64,000 bases of DNA from Bacteroidetes bacterium UBA6161 (GCA_002422315.1 DIUJ01000019.1:50819-114818); one strand, 5' to 3'. Shown: positions 44,468 to 53,256, numbered from the stretch's first letter. A program made the numbers and translations. The notes: generated from the letters alone by a model not told the origin.

Positions 44468-44962
44468 ATGAAACACATACATAAAACTTTATTTTTACTT
44501 GGATTTTTAATCCTTGGGACTTTAAGTATGCAAGCCCAGCCTTACAACAAGTCAATTGGAATTAGAGCAGGAGGTGCATCAGGTATCACTTACAAACAAT
44601 TTGTAAGTTCAGAAAATGCGATTGAACTACTTGCCAATTTCAGGTGGAATGGTTTAGTCCTTACAGGACTTTATGAATGGCAAAAACCAATTTCTGAGAT
44701 AAATGGCTTAAGCTATTATGCTGGCTTTGGTGCACATTTAGCCCATTTTCAAGACAATTCTTCTTACCCAAATAATTGGAATAACAAATGGCCAAGAGAA
44801 TCCTTTACAGTTATAGGCGTATCTGGCGTTTTAGGTCTAGAATATACGTTCTCTGAAATTCCTTTTTCCTTATCTATAGATTATTTACCACGATTTAATA
44901 TTATTGGTCACACAGGTGGTTGGTTCAACGACGGTGCACTTTCTATTAGATATACATTCTAA
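44468..44962 (+). CDS. Small outer-membrane beta-barrel protein
   Basis: The 164-residue protein has a clear signal peptide (MKHIHKTLFLLGFLILGTLS, cleavage after MQAQ). Amphipathic strands with alternating aromatic and glycine residues follow, and the last residue is Phe in ALSIRYTF. That is consistent with an eight-stranded outer-membrane barrel. No named family is recognised. ATG 44468 is chosen for the signal peptide and the promoter just upstream; longer in-frame starts overlap sprA. Confidence 0.75.
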   Translation: MKHIHKTLFLLGFLILGTLSMQAQPYNKSIGIRAGGASGITYKQFVSSENAIELLANFRWNGLVLTGLYEWQKPISEINGLSYYAGFGAHLAHFQDNSSYPNNWNNKWPRESFTVIGVSGVLGLEYTFSEIPFSLSIDYLPRFNIIGHTGGWFNDGALSIRYTF

Positions 44963-45034
44963 ATTTTATACTTCCAAAGAAAGGTTGTGGGAAAAAAAAT
45001 TCTTACACCCTTTTTTTTTGTATAATCTTGCAGT

Positions 45035-45325
45035 GTGAAATTAAGAAAAGACCTCTTTAAGAAATACAAAATTGTTTGGGTTTTCCTTGCCTTTTTGGTG
45101 TGGATGGCTTTTTTCGATTCTAATAGTCTTTGGTCTTTGTACAAAATTCACCAAGAAAGCGTTTCATTAAGTAAAGAAAATGAGTTTTATAAAACCCAAA
45201 TTGAGGATGTAAAGCAACAACAAGAAATGCTCTTTTCGAATAGCGCAAATTTAGAACGATTTGCTAGGGAAAAATATCTAATGAAAGATAGTAGTGAAGA
45301 TATTTTTATTATTATTGAAAAATAG
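45035..45325 (+). CDS. Septum formation initiator, DivIC/FtsB family
   Basis: The 96-residue bitopic protein has a short basic cytoplasmic start (MKLRKDLFKKYK). One membrane helix (about 13-30, IVWVFLAFLVWMAFFDS) follows. A coiled coil (about 35-75) comes next, with ERFAREKYLMKDSSEDIFII as the DivIC/FtsB hallmark. It acts in the divisome with FtsL and FtsQ. It begins with GTG at 45035. The next gene starts 31 bp after its stop. Confidence 0.88.
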   Translation: MKLRKDLFKKYKIVWVFLAFLVWMAFFDSNSLWSLYKIHQESVSLSKENEFYKTQIEDVKQQQEMLFSNSANLERFAREKYLMKDSSEDIFIIIEK

Positions 45326-45356
45326 TAAATTTACAATCCCTAAAAAGAAAATTCAA

Positions 45357-46625
45357 ATGCCAAAATATACTCTTATTTTCATTTTAATGTGGAGTCTCCT
45401 GACCAAGGATTTGCATGCCGCGAAGTTACTCATCCCTATGGATCAAACCCAAAAAGAGCACTTAAAGTCTTATGGTATTACCTATTGGGCTCTTGCTAAA
45501 GGGAAAGAAGGCGAATGGCTGCTAAATTACAGAGGAGGTAGTTTTATGTTTGAATTGGAAAAAGATATAGAGAAAGAATGTTTAATAAGAGGGGTAAGTT
45601 ATGAGATAATACCCGACGCTACAGCCAATGCTATTTATGCAACAATTTCTAATCCAGAAGTAAATATGGAAGTAGTAAAATTGCTAAAAGCTCCAAAGGT
45701 TGCAGTATATTCACCTAAACACTTACAACCCTGGGACGACGCTGTTACCCTCGTTATGACTTATGCAGAAATCCCTTATGACATTATTTACGACGATGAA
45801 ATTTTAAACGATAAACTTGCTTTATACGATTGGCTTCATTTGCACCACGAAGATTTTACTGGACAATACGGTAAATTCTGGGCTAGTTACAAGCACATGC
45901 CATGGTACAAGGAAGAAGTAAAAACCAATGAAAGTATGGCTGCAAAGCATGGTTTTACTAAGGTTTCACATTTAAAATTGGCAGTAGCAAAAAAAATAAG
46001 AGATTATGTATTTGGCGGCGGGTTTTTATTTGCTATGTGTAGCGCTACAGACACCTACGATATAGCCCTAGCTGCAGAAGGGTTAGACATTTGTGAAACA
46101 CCCTTTGACGGAGACCCGGCAGACCCAAACGCTTCTCTCAAACTTGACTTTAGTAAATGTTTCGCGTTTCAAAATTTTGAATTGTACTCAAACCCCTATG
46201 TATACGAACATAGTACCTTAGATAACCAACCAAGCGAAAGAGGAAATATTTCACAGAAAAATGATGTATTTACACTTTTTGAATTTTCTGCAAAATACAA
46301 TGTAATTCCTACTATCCTAACCCAAAACCATACCCAAACCATCCAAGGATTCTATGGCCAAACTACTTCTTTTAAGAAAAAATACATAAAACCACACGTA
46401 ACCATACTTGGCGAAAACACCCTATTAAACGAAGTAAAATACATTCATGGAGTAGCAGAAAAAGGCACATGGACATTTTATGCTGGACACGACCCAGAAG
46501 ACTACCAACACCATGTAGGAGAACCTCCTACTGAATTGGTTTTACACCCAAACTCACCAGGATATAGGCTAATTTTAAACAATGTTTTGTTTCCTTCTGC
46601 TAAAAAGAAAGAAATTAAAACTTGA
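45357..46625 (+). CDS. Secreted Bacteroidota protein of unknown function
   Basis: The 422-residue protein has a signal peptide (MPKYTLIFILMWSLLTKDLH, cleavage near HAAK). From memory, homologues in Bacteroidota are often labelled 'asparagine synthetase B', but I see no synthetase PP-loop or N-terminal Cys, so that label looks wrong. Segments such as KVAVYSPKHLQPWDDAVTLV and FAMCSATDTYDIALAAEG recall glutamine-amidotransferase-like folds. His-rich phrases (WLHLHHEDF, AGHDPEDYQHHVGEPP) could bind metal. Start ATG 45357 is chosen for the signal; function unknown. Confidence 0.75.
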   Translation: MPKYTLIFILMWSLLTKDLHAAKLLIPMDQTQKEHLKSYGITYWALAKGKEGEWLLNYRGGSFMFELEKDIEKECLIRGVSYEIIPDATANAIYATISNPEVNMEVVKLLKAPKVAVYSPKHLQPWDDAVTLVMTYAEIPYDIIYDDEILNDKLALYDWLHLHHEDFTGQYGKFWASYKHMPWYKEEVKTNESMAAKHGFTKVSHLKLAVAKKIRDYVFGGGFLFAMCSATDTYDIALAAEGLDICETPFDGDPADPNASLKLDFSKCFAFQNFELYSNPYVYEHSTLDNQPSERGNISQKNDVFTLFEFSAKYNVIPTILTQNHTQTIQGFYGQTTSFKKKYIKPHVTILGENTLLNEVKYIHGVAEKGTWTFYAGHDPEDYQHHVGEPPTELVLHPNSPGYRLILNNVLFPSAKKKEIKT

Positions 46626-46630
46626 CTTTT

Positions 46631-46646
46631 TTTGATTTAAATCAAA
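46631..46646. promoter_or_regulatory. FNR/CRP-type palindrome upstream of efp
   Basis: TTTGATTTAAATCAAA is a perfect 16-bp palindrome containing TTGAT-N4-ATCAA, which equals the E. coli FNR consensus. It ends four bases before the -7 element TAATTTTG (46651-46658), so it occupies the -33 region of the efp promoter. Confidence 0.5.
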
Positions 46647-46650
46647 TCAC

Positions 46651-46658
46651 TAATTTTG
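46651..46658 (+). promoter_or_regulatory. -7 element of the efp operon
   Basis: TAATTTTG matches TAnnTTTG and ends 36 bp before the efp ATG. The TTG at 46632-46634 gives a short 16-bp spacer and is itself part of the FNR-like palindrome. Confidence 0.55.
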
Positions 46659-46694
46659 CACTCTCAAATTATTCAATACTAAAAAAACAACTAT

Positions 46695-47255
46695 ATGGCA
46701 AAAGCATCCGATTTATCCAATGGAAGTATCATACGTTTCAATGGAGAACTATACTTAGTTACAGAATTTCAACACAGAACCCCAGGGAACCTTCGTGCTT
46801 TTTATCAAGTAAAAATGAAAAACCTTCTAAATGGCAAATCCGCAGAGAGTAGATTCTCTACCGACGAAACAGTGGAAATGGTTAGAGTTGAGACAAGAGA
46901 TTTACAATACCTTTACAAAGACGACGACAACCTAGTATGTATGGAACAAGATACTTTCGAGCAAGTATATATCCCAGAAAGTTATTTTGGAGAAACAGCC
47001 AAATTTTTGAAAGAAGAAATGATGGTTATGGCATCTTTTGAAGGAGAAAAAGTAATTACAGCATCCGCACCAAATTCAGTAGAACTTGTAATTACCTATA
47101 CCGAGCCTGGAGTGAAAGGAGATACTGCAACAAATACTTTAAAACCTGCAACCCTTGAAACAGGAGCAGAAGTTATGGTTCCTTTATTTTGTGAAGAAGG
47201 ACAAAAAATAAAAGTAGACACAAGAACTGGTACTTACGTAGAAAGAGTAAAATAA
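46695..47255 (+). CDS. efp: Elongation factor P, tip residue Asn
   Basis: The 186-residue factor rescues ribosomes stalled on polyproline. The three beta-barrel domains are intact, ending in the C-terminal signature EEGQKIKVDTRTGTYVERV. The domain I tip loop reads HRTPGNLRAF, where E. coli has VKPGKGQAF. The position of modified Lys34 is therefore Asn32, with Leu and Arg following. Lysinylation by EpmA or rhamnosylation by EarP, which need Lys or Arg there, cannot apply at that residue. It is 7 bp upstream of the agmatinase-like gene. Confidence 0.95.
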   Translation: MAKASDLSNGSIIRFNGELYLVTEFQHRTPGNLRAFYQVKMKNLLNGKSAESRFSTDETVEMVRVETRDLQYLYKDDDNLVCMEQDTFEQVYIPESYFGETAKFLKEEMMVMASFEGEKVITASAPNSVELVITYTEPGVKGDTATNTLKPATLETGAEVMVPLFCEEGQKIKVDTRTGTYVERVK

Positions 47256-47262
47256 TTCATAC

Positions 47263-48162
47263 ATGAAGTTTTACCACACAGAAAATAATTTTCTAGGTAT
47301 AGAAAAACCTGAACTATACGAATACAATAGCACGAAAGTTGTAATTCAGTCTGCACCATATGAACATACAAGTTCCTATTTGCAGGGCTCCGCTAAAGGA
47401 CCAGAAGCAGTAATAGAAGCCTCACACTATGTAGAATTCTATGACGAGGAAACAGATTCTGAAGCTTTTGCAGATATTGGTATTTGTACTTTAGAACCTT
47501 ATAACTTTGATTCCAAGGTGAATCAAGAAGCCATGGACTTCCTATACTCCCATACCAAAGTGCATGTGGATAACAGTAAGTTTGTGGTAACCATAGGTGC
47601 AGAACATACTGTTAGCTCTGCACTTGTAAAAGCACATTTACATAAATACCCAAACTTAAGAGTATTGCAAATTGATGCTCACTCCGATTTAAGAATGGCT
47701 TACCAAGGCAATCCTTTTTCGCATGCTAGTGTAATGGCTCGTGTGGTAGAAATGAATGTGCCACTAACCCAAGTGGGAATTAGAGCGCAATGCAAAGAAG
47801 AAGCAGAATGGATTAAACAAAATCCAAATATTCATACCTTTTATGCCCACCAAGTACACAACAACCCCAATTGGATAGAGGAAGTTGTAAAAACCTTAGG
47901 GAATGACCCAGTGTATGTAACGATAGATGCAGATGGGTTTGACCCAAGTGTAATGCCAGCGGTAGGTACTGCCGAACCCAATGGGTTAAGTTGGAATCAA
48001 GGTACAAGTTTGCTAAAACTAGTATCCGAAAAATGCAATGTAGTTGGATTCGATATTGTAGAACTTGCACCCAAAGAAGGAGAAATTTTAACTCAGTTTA
48101 ACTGTGCCAAACTACTCTATAAATTTCTTTGCTACTTAAATGCAAACAAACAAATCCAATAA
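47263..48162 (+). CDS. speB: Agmatinase/arginase-family ureohydrolase
   Basis: The 299-residue protein belongs to the binuclear-manganese ureohydrolases. Metal ligands are in GAEHTVS (about residue 112), QIDAHSDLR (about 137) and IDADGFDPSVMPAVGTAEP (about 221). Sequence favours agmatinase (agmatine to putrescine plus urea) over arginase, but arginase or a guanidino-acid hydrolase cannot be excluded. The cysteine desulfurase start codon overlaps the last base of its stop codon (TAATG). Confidence 0.88.
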   Translation: MKFYHTENNFLGIEKPELYEYNSTKVVIQSAPYEHTSSYLQGSAKGPEAVIEASHYVEFYDEETDSEAFADIGICTLEPYNFDSKVNQEAMDFLYSHTKVHVDNSKFVVTIGAEHTVSSALVKAHLHKYPNLRVLQIDAHSDLRMAYQGNPFSHASVMARVVEMNVPLTQVGIRAQCKEEAEWIKQNPNIHTFYAHQVHNNPNWIEEVVKTLGNDPVYVTIDADGFDPSVMPAVGTAEPNGLSWNQGTSLLKLVSEKCNVVGFDIVELAPKEGEILTQFNCAKLLYKFLCYLNANKQIQ

Positions 48163-49310
48163 TGCAAGCAATAGGTAAAAGAGTGTATTTTGACCACGCA
48201 GCCACTACTCCTGTTTTGCCAGAAGTATGTGAACAAATGGGCCAAATACTTAAAGAAACCTATGGCAACCCCTCCTCTATTCACGAACATGGCCGCAAAG
48301 CCAAAAGTATTTTGGAAGCATCACGCAAAAAAATTGCAGATCAACTAAAAGCGAAAAGTTCTGAAATATTTTTTACCTCCGGAGGAACAGAATCGGACAA
48401 TTGGATAATAAAAAATGCAGTACAAGAGAATGGTATTAAGCATATTATAAGCTCCAAAATAGAACACCATGCAGTACTTCATACCATAGAAAAATTAGAA
48501 AAACAAAATTCCATAACAGTTACATGGCTTCCAGTAAATAACAAAGGGGAAATCTCATATTCCGACTTAGAATCCACATTACAAAATAATCCAAATTCTC
48601 TTGTTTCGCTTATGCATGCAAACAACGAAATTGGAACCCTCATTGATTTAAATAAAATTGGAACCCTTTGTAAACAATACGATGCCTTATTCCATAGCGA
48701 TACGGTACAAACTGTTGGCCAATTGCCTATAGAATTAGACAAAACCCCCATAGACTTTATGGTTGGTTCTGCTCACAAATTCAATGGACCCAAAGGAGTA
48801 GGATTTGCCTACATTAAGCAAGGCAGCAAATTGAGTTCTTGGGTGCACGGAGGTGGACAAGAACGCGGCTATAGGGCTGGAACAGAAAATTTGCCTGCAA
48901 TTGCCGGTATGGCTTTGGCTTTAGAAACTGCATGCAGTAGAATGGCTCAGAAAACAGAAAACAACTTGCACTTAAAAGAATTGTTGGTACAAGGTTTTAA
49001 ACAAAGATTTACAAATTGGCAAATCAATGGGAACTATGAAAACTCACTTCACAGTATTTTTTCTGTCTGTATCCCTCAATTACTGCCCAATGACCTCTTT
49101 TTGTTCCAACTCGACCTGCAAGGTATTTCTATATCTGGAGGCAGTGCATGCTCCTCTGGTTCTGCCCAAGGCTCGCATGTTCTTCAAAATATTCAAGTCC
49201 CAGATCAAAGCAATTGCTTTAGGATTTCTCTAGGTTTGTACAATACCGTAAAAGATATTGAATTCTTCTTTAAGGGCTTGGATAAGATTATAGAAAATGC
49301 AAATAAATAA
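48162..49310 (+). CDS. Cysteine desulfurase (NifS/IscS type)
   Basis: The 382-residue PLP enzyme removes sulfur from cysteine for Fe-S cluster or thio-modification pathways. It has the N-terminal VYFDHAATTPVLPEV, the PLP lysine in GSAHKFNGPKGVGF, and the active-site Cys in GGSACSSGSAQGSHVL on the mobile loop. ATG 48162 shares one base with the speB stop, implying co-translation. No iscU, iscA or mnmA gene is adjacent, so the sulfur acceptor is unknown. Confidence 0.92.
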   Translation: MQAIGKRVYFDHAATTPVLPEVCEQMGQILKETYGNPSSIHEHGRKAKSILEASRKKIADQLKAKSSEIFFTSGGTESDNWIIKNAVQENGIKHIISSKIEHHAVLHTIEKLEKQNSITVTWLPVNNKGEISYSDLESTLQNNPNSLVSLMHANNEIGTLIDLNKIGTLCKQYDALFHSDTVQTVGQLPIELDKTPIDFMVGSAHKFNGPKGVGFAYIKQGSKLSSWVHGGGQERGYRAGTENLPAIAGMALALETACSRMAQKTENNLHLKELLVQGFKQRFTNWQINGNYENSLHSIFSVCIPQLLPNDLFLFQLDLQGISISGGSACSSGSAQGSHVLQNIQVPDQSNCFRISLGLYNTVKDIEFFFKGLDKIIENANK

Positions 49311-49407
49311 AAATTCATATTCTATATTAGTACTTTTAAAACCTAGATTAAAATAAGACAAGACAACTGAAATAATTCAGAATAGAACAAATATTAAACC
49401 AACACTA

Positions 49408-49941
49408 ATGAGAATTCATATAACATTATTGGTTCTATTTTTTCAATTTACTACTATTGTTGCCCAAACAAAAAAGGTAAATACTGAAAGAAAATTTACA
49501 CTAAATCCTTGGGAAAATGTAAATGGAATAAGGGTTGCAGCTGGTTATTCAAAAAATTTGGAAACAGAATTATCCTACATTATGTCTTCTTTCCCTAAAA
49601 AAGACCCAGGATTTGGTGGATTAGCAATGAGGATTCAGTACATCGGATTAGGACTAGAATATATAAGACTAGACAATCAAAATGTAATTGGGTCAAAACT
49701 ATCTTATGAAAATACCATTTCTATTTTAGCTATTCAATTAGCAACAGATTTTCTTCTGTCAGAGAAAGACATCCAATACAGACTTTTGCCCAAAATAGGA
49801 TTAACACTTTTTGGTACTTGGACAATTTATTACGGCTATAATATTGACTTAAAGAATAATAGTAACATTATATCAATGCCTCATTCGATAAGTTTGCAAT
49901 GTAACATAGAAAAGAATAGAACAGTTGCTTTTTGGAGATAA
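49408..49941 (+). CDS. Hypothetical secreted, barrel-like protein
   Basis: The 177-residue protein has a signal peptide (MRIHITLLVLFFQFTTIVAQ). Beta-strand-like segments rich in Tyr, Gly and Leu follow (GLAMRIQYIGLGLEYIRL), suggesting a small outer-membrane or periplasmic beta protein. I recognise no family. The final segment NIEKNRTVAFWR is not a typical barrel end, so a truncated barrel is possible. It stands alone. Confidence 0.6.
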   Translation: MRIHITLLVLFFQFTTIVAQTKKVNTERKFTLNPWENVNGIRVAAGYSKNLETELSYIMSSFPKKDPGFGGLAMRIQYIGLGLEYIRLDNQNVIGSKLSYENTISILAIQLATDFLLSEKDIQYRLLPKIGLTLFGTWTIYYGYNIDLKNNSNIISMPHSISLQCNIEKNRTVAFWR

Positions 49942-50081
49942 ACTAAAAATCTACCCCAAAAACAACCTTTCCCATTTATTCCAAATATTACTCTTATAAA
50001 CACATTCAACTCTTTAGATATTTAAGTTTGAAAAGTATAAAAAGTTCTTCGCTGTAATCAATAATGGCTTAATTTTATTTC

Positions 50082-50089
50082 TACTTTTG
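50082..50089 (+). promoter_or_regulatory. -7 element of the 50101 gene
   Basis: TACTTTTG matches TAnnTTTG and ends 11 bp before the ATG at 50101. No -33 TTG at usual spacing. Confidence 0.45.
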
Positions 50090-50100
50090 TAGTCTAATTT

Positions 50101-50667
50101 ATGCATACAATAGAACCATACTACGGTTGGAACCACATATACCGAGCAGAGGAGGATGAAAACTCCCCTTTTTTTGAACGCGAGTACAGTGAGTTTTACT
50201 TTACCAATGCCATTTATAATTATGTAATTCACCCCCAATGGGATGAATTTGGATCGCCTACCCTTTATCTTAAAATTCTTTTCGTGGACTATAACGAAAG
50301 CTATTGCATCTTAGAAATGATGGGAGAATGGAACGATTGTATTCACAACGATATAATGACTCTAAAACGAGAAATTATTGACGTATTAATTGATTTAGGT
50401 ATTGACAAATTTATTTTACTTGGAGAAAATGTTTTAAATTTTCATTCTTCCGACGATTCCTACTACGAGGAATGGTTTGCCGATGCAGAAGAGGGATGGA
50501 TAGCCATGATAAACTTCCGAGACCATGTTATACAAGAGTTTTGTAGCCAACATATAGACTATTATGTAGTATTTGGAGGAGAATTGGACGAAATGGAGTG
50601 GCGAAAACTGAGCCCTAAAAATTTGTATAAAAAGGTTTCGGACATTGTATGCCATAGATTGGGATAA
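50101..50667 (+). CDS. Conserved cytoplasmic hypothetical protein
   Basis: The 188-residue acidic protein is rich in Tyr, Trp and Glu and has no signal or membrane segment. The opening HTIEPYYGWNHIYRAEEDE and the core IHPQWDEFGSPTLYLKIL are, as I remember, shared by Bacteroidota proteins of unknown function. The second half has an alternating helix/strand pattern (HNDIMTLKREIIDVLIDLGI; DYYVVFGGELDEMEW). I assign no function. It precedes yidC but each has its own promoter. Confidence 0.75.
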   Translation: MHTIEPYYGWNHIYRAEEDENSPFFEREYSEFYFTNAIYNYVIHPQWDEFGSPTLYLKILFVDYNESYCILEMMGEWNDCIHNDIMTLKREIIDVLIDLGIDKFILLGENVLNFHSSDDSYYEEWFADAEEGWIAMINFRDHVIQEFCSQHIDYYVVFGGELDEMEWRKLSPKNLYKKVSDIVCHRLG

Positions 50668-50766
50668 AAAATATTTAACTCATATATTTGATTTTAAATA
50701 ATTTGCATTTTAAGTTATTTACTTAAAACTACTTAAACACTATACAAAAATACCAAATAAACACTT

Positions 50767-50797
50767 TTGTAGATAAGCCCCATAAAGCATACCTTTG
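50767..50797 (+). promoter_or_regulatory. Promoter of yidC
   Basis: TTG (50767-50769), a 20-bp spacer and TACCTTTG (50790-50797) form a consensus Bacteroidota promoter, 28 bp before the yidC ATG. Confidence 0.7.
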
Positions 50798-50825
50798 CCG
50801 CTCTTAAAAAAAGTAACTTTTTACA

Positions 50826-52682
50826 ATGGATAGAAATTCGATTATTGGGCTATTGCTTATTTTTGGTATTTTAATGGGCTATGCCTATTTTAATCAGCCT
50901 AGTGCAGAACAATTAGCAGAACAAAAAAGACTAAGTGACTCCATAGCACTAGTGGAACAAACCAAGCAATTAGAAGCACAAAAGCTAAAAGCAAGTACAA
51001 AAGCAACCAAAATTGTTGCCGAAGAAATAAAGGACAGCGGTACCCTTGTTTCTAAATTTGGAGAAATTGGCACAAAAATGCAAGGAGTGGAACAAACTGT
51101 TATACTCCAAAACAAAGATTTAAAAGTAGCCCTTAGCAACAAAGGTGCTAGAATCGCTAAAGCAGAATTGCCACCATACAAAAGGACTGACTCTTCTGAA
51201 TTAGTTCTTTTTGATAAAGAACATGCTGTAGATTACTTTGTGTTTAAATACCAAATGGGCAATGCGATAGAATTTTTTAATTCTGCAAAATTCTATTGGG
51301 ATTTGGTAGCTTATGACAGTTTAAAAGGCACTGCAAATTATAGATTTAATTTTGATGACAACTCTTATATAGAATCTCGCTTTGCTATAGATGAAACAGG
51401 TTTTGGTATAAACCAAACCCTTCACATGCATCAAATGGATGAATATATTTCGTTTAACTCAGACCTTAGTTACTACCGCGAAGTAGAAGCACCTAAACAA
51501 GAGCTAAAAGCAGAAACCGAAAGAGAAAAATCTACCATTTATTTTAAATACCAAAACGAAAAACCAGATTATATAGGCGAAACAAAATTTGAGTCGTTGA
51601 CCCTAAAAGGGGTTTCCGAATGGGTTTCTTTCAAGCAACAGTTTTTTAACACTACCGTAATATGCGCAGAGGGTTTTAAAGGCGAAAGCAAAATTGAAAC
51701 AAAAGAGCCTTTAGATGCAGAAAACAATGTTAAATTGTTTGTAGCAGAACTAGAACTTCCTTTCGAGAATAAAAAAACTGAAGAAATAAACTTACGCTTT
51801 TTCTTAGGACCTAACCAATACAAGCACTTAGTAAAAGAAGATAACGACCTAGAAGGAATAATCCCTCTTGGATGGACTTTATTCCGTTGGGTAAATAAAT
51901 TCTTGGTAATCCCTACTTTCAATTTCTTAAGCCAATATATTGGAAACTATGGTGTTATAATCCTTTTACTCACCATTTTTATCAAACTTTTGCTTTTCCC
52001 TATGGTATACAAATCCTATTTGAGTACCGCTAAAATGAAATTGCTAAAACCTGAGATAGACGAGATAAAAGAAAAAGTAGGCGACGACATGAGCAAAGTA
52101 CAAATGGAAACCATGAAGCTGTACAAAAAGGCTGGGGTAAGCCCATTGGGTGGTTGTTTGCCATTGGTCTTGCAGTTCCCTATTCTTATTGCCATGTTTT
52201 CTTTTTTCCCTGCGGCTTTTGAACTGCGCCAACAATCCTTCCTTTGGGCTGCGGATTTATCTAGATATGATTCTATTTTCGATTTCCCAGGTGGCTTTTC
52301 TATCCCATTCTATGGAGACCACGTAAGTTTGTTCACCTTGCTTATGACAGTGTCTACCATTTTGTATACAAGAATGAATAATCAACTTACTTCCGCAGGG
52401 GCTCAAATGAAAATCATTTCTTATTTAATGCCTATTATGTTCCTTGGGTTTTTCAATAATTATCCTGCTGCACTTAGCTATTACTATTTCCTTGCAAACA
52501 TGATAACTTTTGGCCAACAAGCTATCATGAAAAGATTTGTAGACGAAGATGCATTGCATGCTAAGATTGCTGAAAATAAGAAGAAAAATGTTACTATCAA
52601 AAAATCTTCCTTCCAAAAAAGATTAGAGGACTATGCTAAGAAAAAAGGTATAGACCCTAACACTGGTAAAAGAAAAAAATAA
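50826..52682 (+). CDS. yidC: Membrane protein insertase YidC
   Basis: The 618-residue insertase places proteins into the inner membrane, alone or with SecYEG. An N-terminal helix (SIIGLLLIFGILMGYAYF) precedes the long periplasmic beta domain (about 60-350). The conserved five-helix core follows, with YGVIILLLTIFIKLLLFPMV, GVSPLGGCLPLVLQFPILIA and FFNNYPAALSYYYFLANMI. The C-terminus is lysine-rich and could contact ribosomes. Length is normal for Bacteroidota. A DUF4296 lipoprotein gene follows 10 bp after its stop. Confidence 0.96.
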   Translation: MDRNSIIGLLLIFGILMGYAYFNQPSAEQLAEQKRLSDSIALVEQTKQLEAQKLKASTKATKIVAEEIKDSGTLVSKFGEIGTKMQGVEQTVILQNKDLKVALSNKGARIAKAELPPYKRTDSSELVLFDKEHAVDYFVFKYQMGNAIEFFNSAKFYWDLVAYDSLKGTANYRFNFDDNSYIESRFAIDETGFGINQTLHMHQMDEYISFNSDLSYYREVEAPKQELKAETEREKSTIYFKYQNEKPDYIGETKFESLTLKGVSEWVSFKQQFFNTTVICAEGFKGESKIETKEPLDAENNVKLFVAELELPFENKKTEEINLRFFLGPNQYKHLVKEDNDLEGIIPLGWTLFRWVNKFLVIPTFNFLSQYIGNYGVIILLLTIFIKLLLFPMVYKSYLSTAKMKLLKPEIDEIKEKVGDDMSKVQMETMKLYKKAGVSPLGGCLPLVLQFPILIAMFSFFPAAFELRQQSFLWAADLSRYDSIFDFPGGFSIPFYGDHVSLFTLLMTVSTILYTRMNNQLTSAGAQMKIISYLMPIMFLGFFNNYPAALSYYYFLANMITFGQQAIMKRFVDEDALHAKIAENKKKNVTIKKSSFQKRLEDYAKKKGIDPNTGKRKK

Positions 52683-52692
52683 CAAAATACTG

Positions 52693-53256
52693 ATGCGATT
52701 TGCCTACATTTTTTCACTTTTAATTTTGCTTCTAGGTTTGTCTTGTAATTCCACAATAGACAAAAACTTAGAAGTTCTAAACAAAGAAAAGATGGTAGAT
52801 ATTATCTGCGACTTAAAAATAGTGGATGCTGCCCACCAAGCAGGATACAATACCGTACTAAGGCTAAAACAAAAAGATACTGTAGGCGTTGAGGAAGACA
52901 CAAGTATATTAGAAGAGTATGTTTCGGTACAAGACACTTTGGCTACAAACACTATAGATGCTAAAGACTTAGCCATAGATACATCTAGTATGTCTAAATT
53001 AAGTGCTATAGAAAAAGTTACTAGAATTAGTAAAATCCAGCAACAATCAAAAGAACTTAAGGTTAAATATAATGAAAGCCACATAGGTGCCGATTATAAT
53101 TTCATTTTTATAAAACATGGGGTTAGCAGAAAAGAATTTGAAACCAGTTTAGACCATTATTCCAAAAATCCCGAAGAACTAATTTACATAAGTGAAAAAG
53201 CAATGGAAAAGCTTTCCATTATGGAAATTGATGCCCAAAAAAGTTTAAAAAAATGA
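52693..53256 (+). CDS. DUF4296 lipoprotein
   Basis: The 187-residue protein has a lipoprotein signal (MRFAYIFSLLILLLGLSC, lipidated Cys18). Its family hallmarks are MVDIICDLKIVDAAHQAG in the first half and KHGVSRKEFETSLDHYSKNPEEL in the second, typical of DUF4296. No role is known. Its TGA overlaps the mutS2 ATG (ATGA), so the two are translationally coupled although nothing else links them. Confidence 0.85.
   Translation: MRFAYIFSLLILLLGLSCNSTIDKNLEVLNKEKMVDIICDLKIVDAAHQAGYNTVLRLKQKDTVGVEEDTSILEEYVSVQDTLATNTIDAKDLAIDTSSMSKLSAIEKVTRISKIQQQSKELKVKYNESHIGADYNFIFIKHGVSRKEFETSLDHYSKNPEELIYISEKAMEKLSIMEIDAQKSLKK

Noticed and set aside
46622..46852. 76-codon open frame overlapping the efp start
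   Set aside because: Different frame over the efp promoter and N-terminus; no conserved features, whereas efp is certain.
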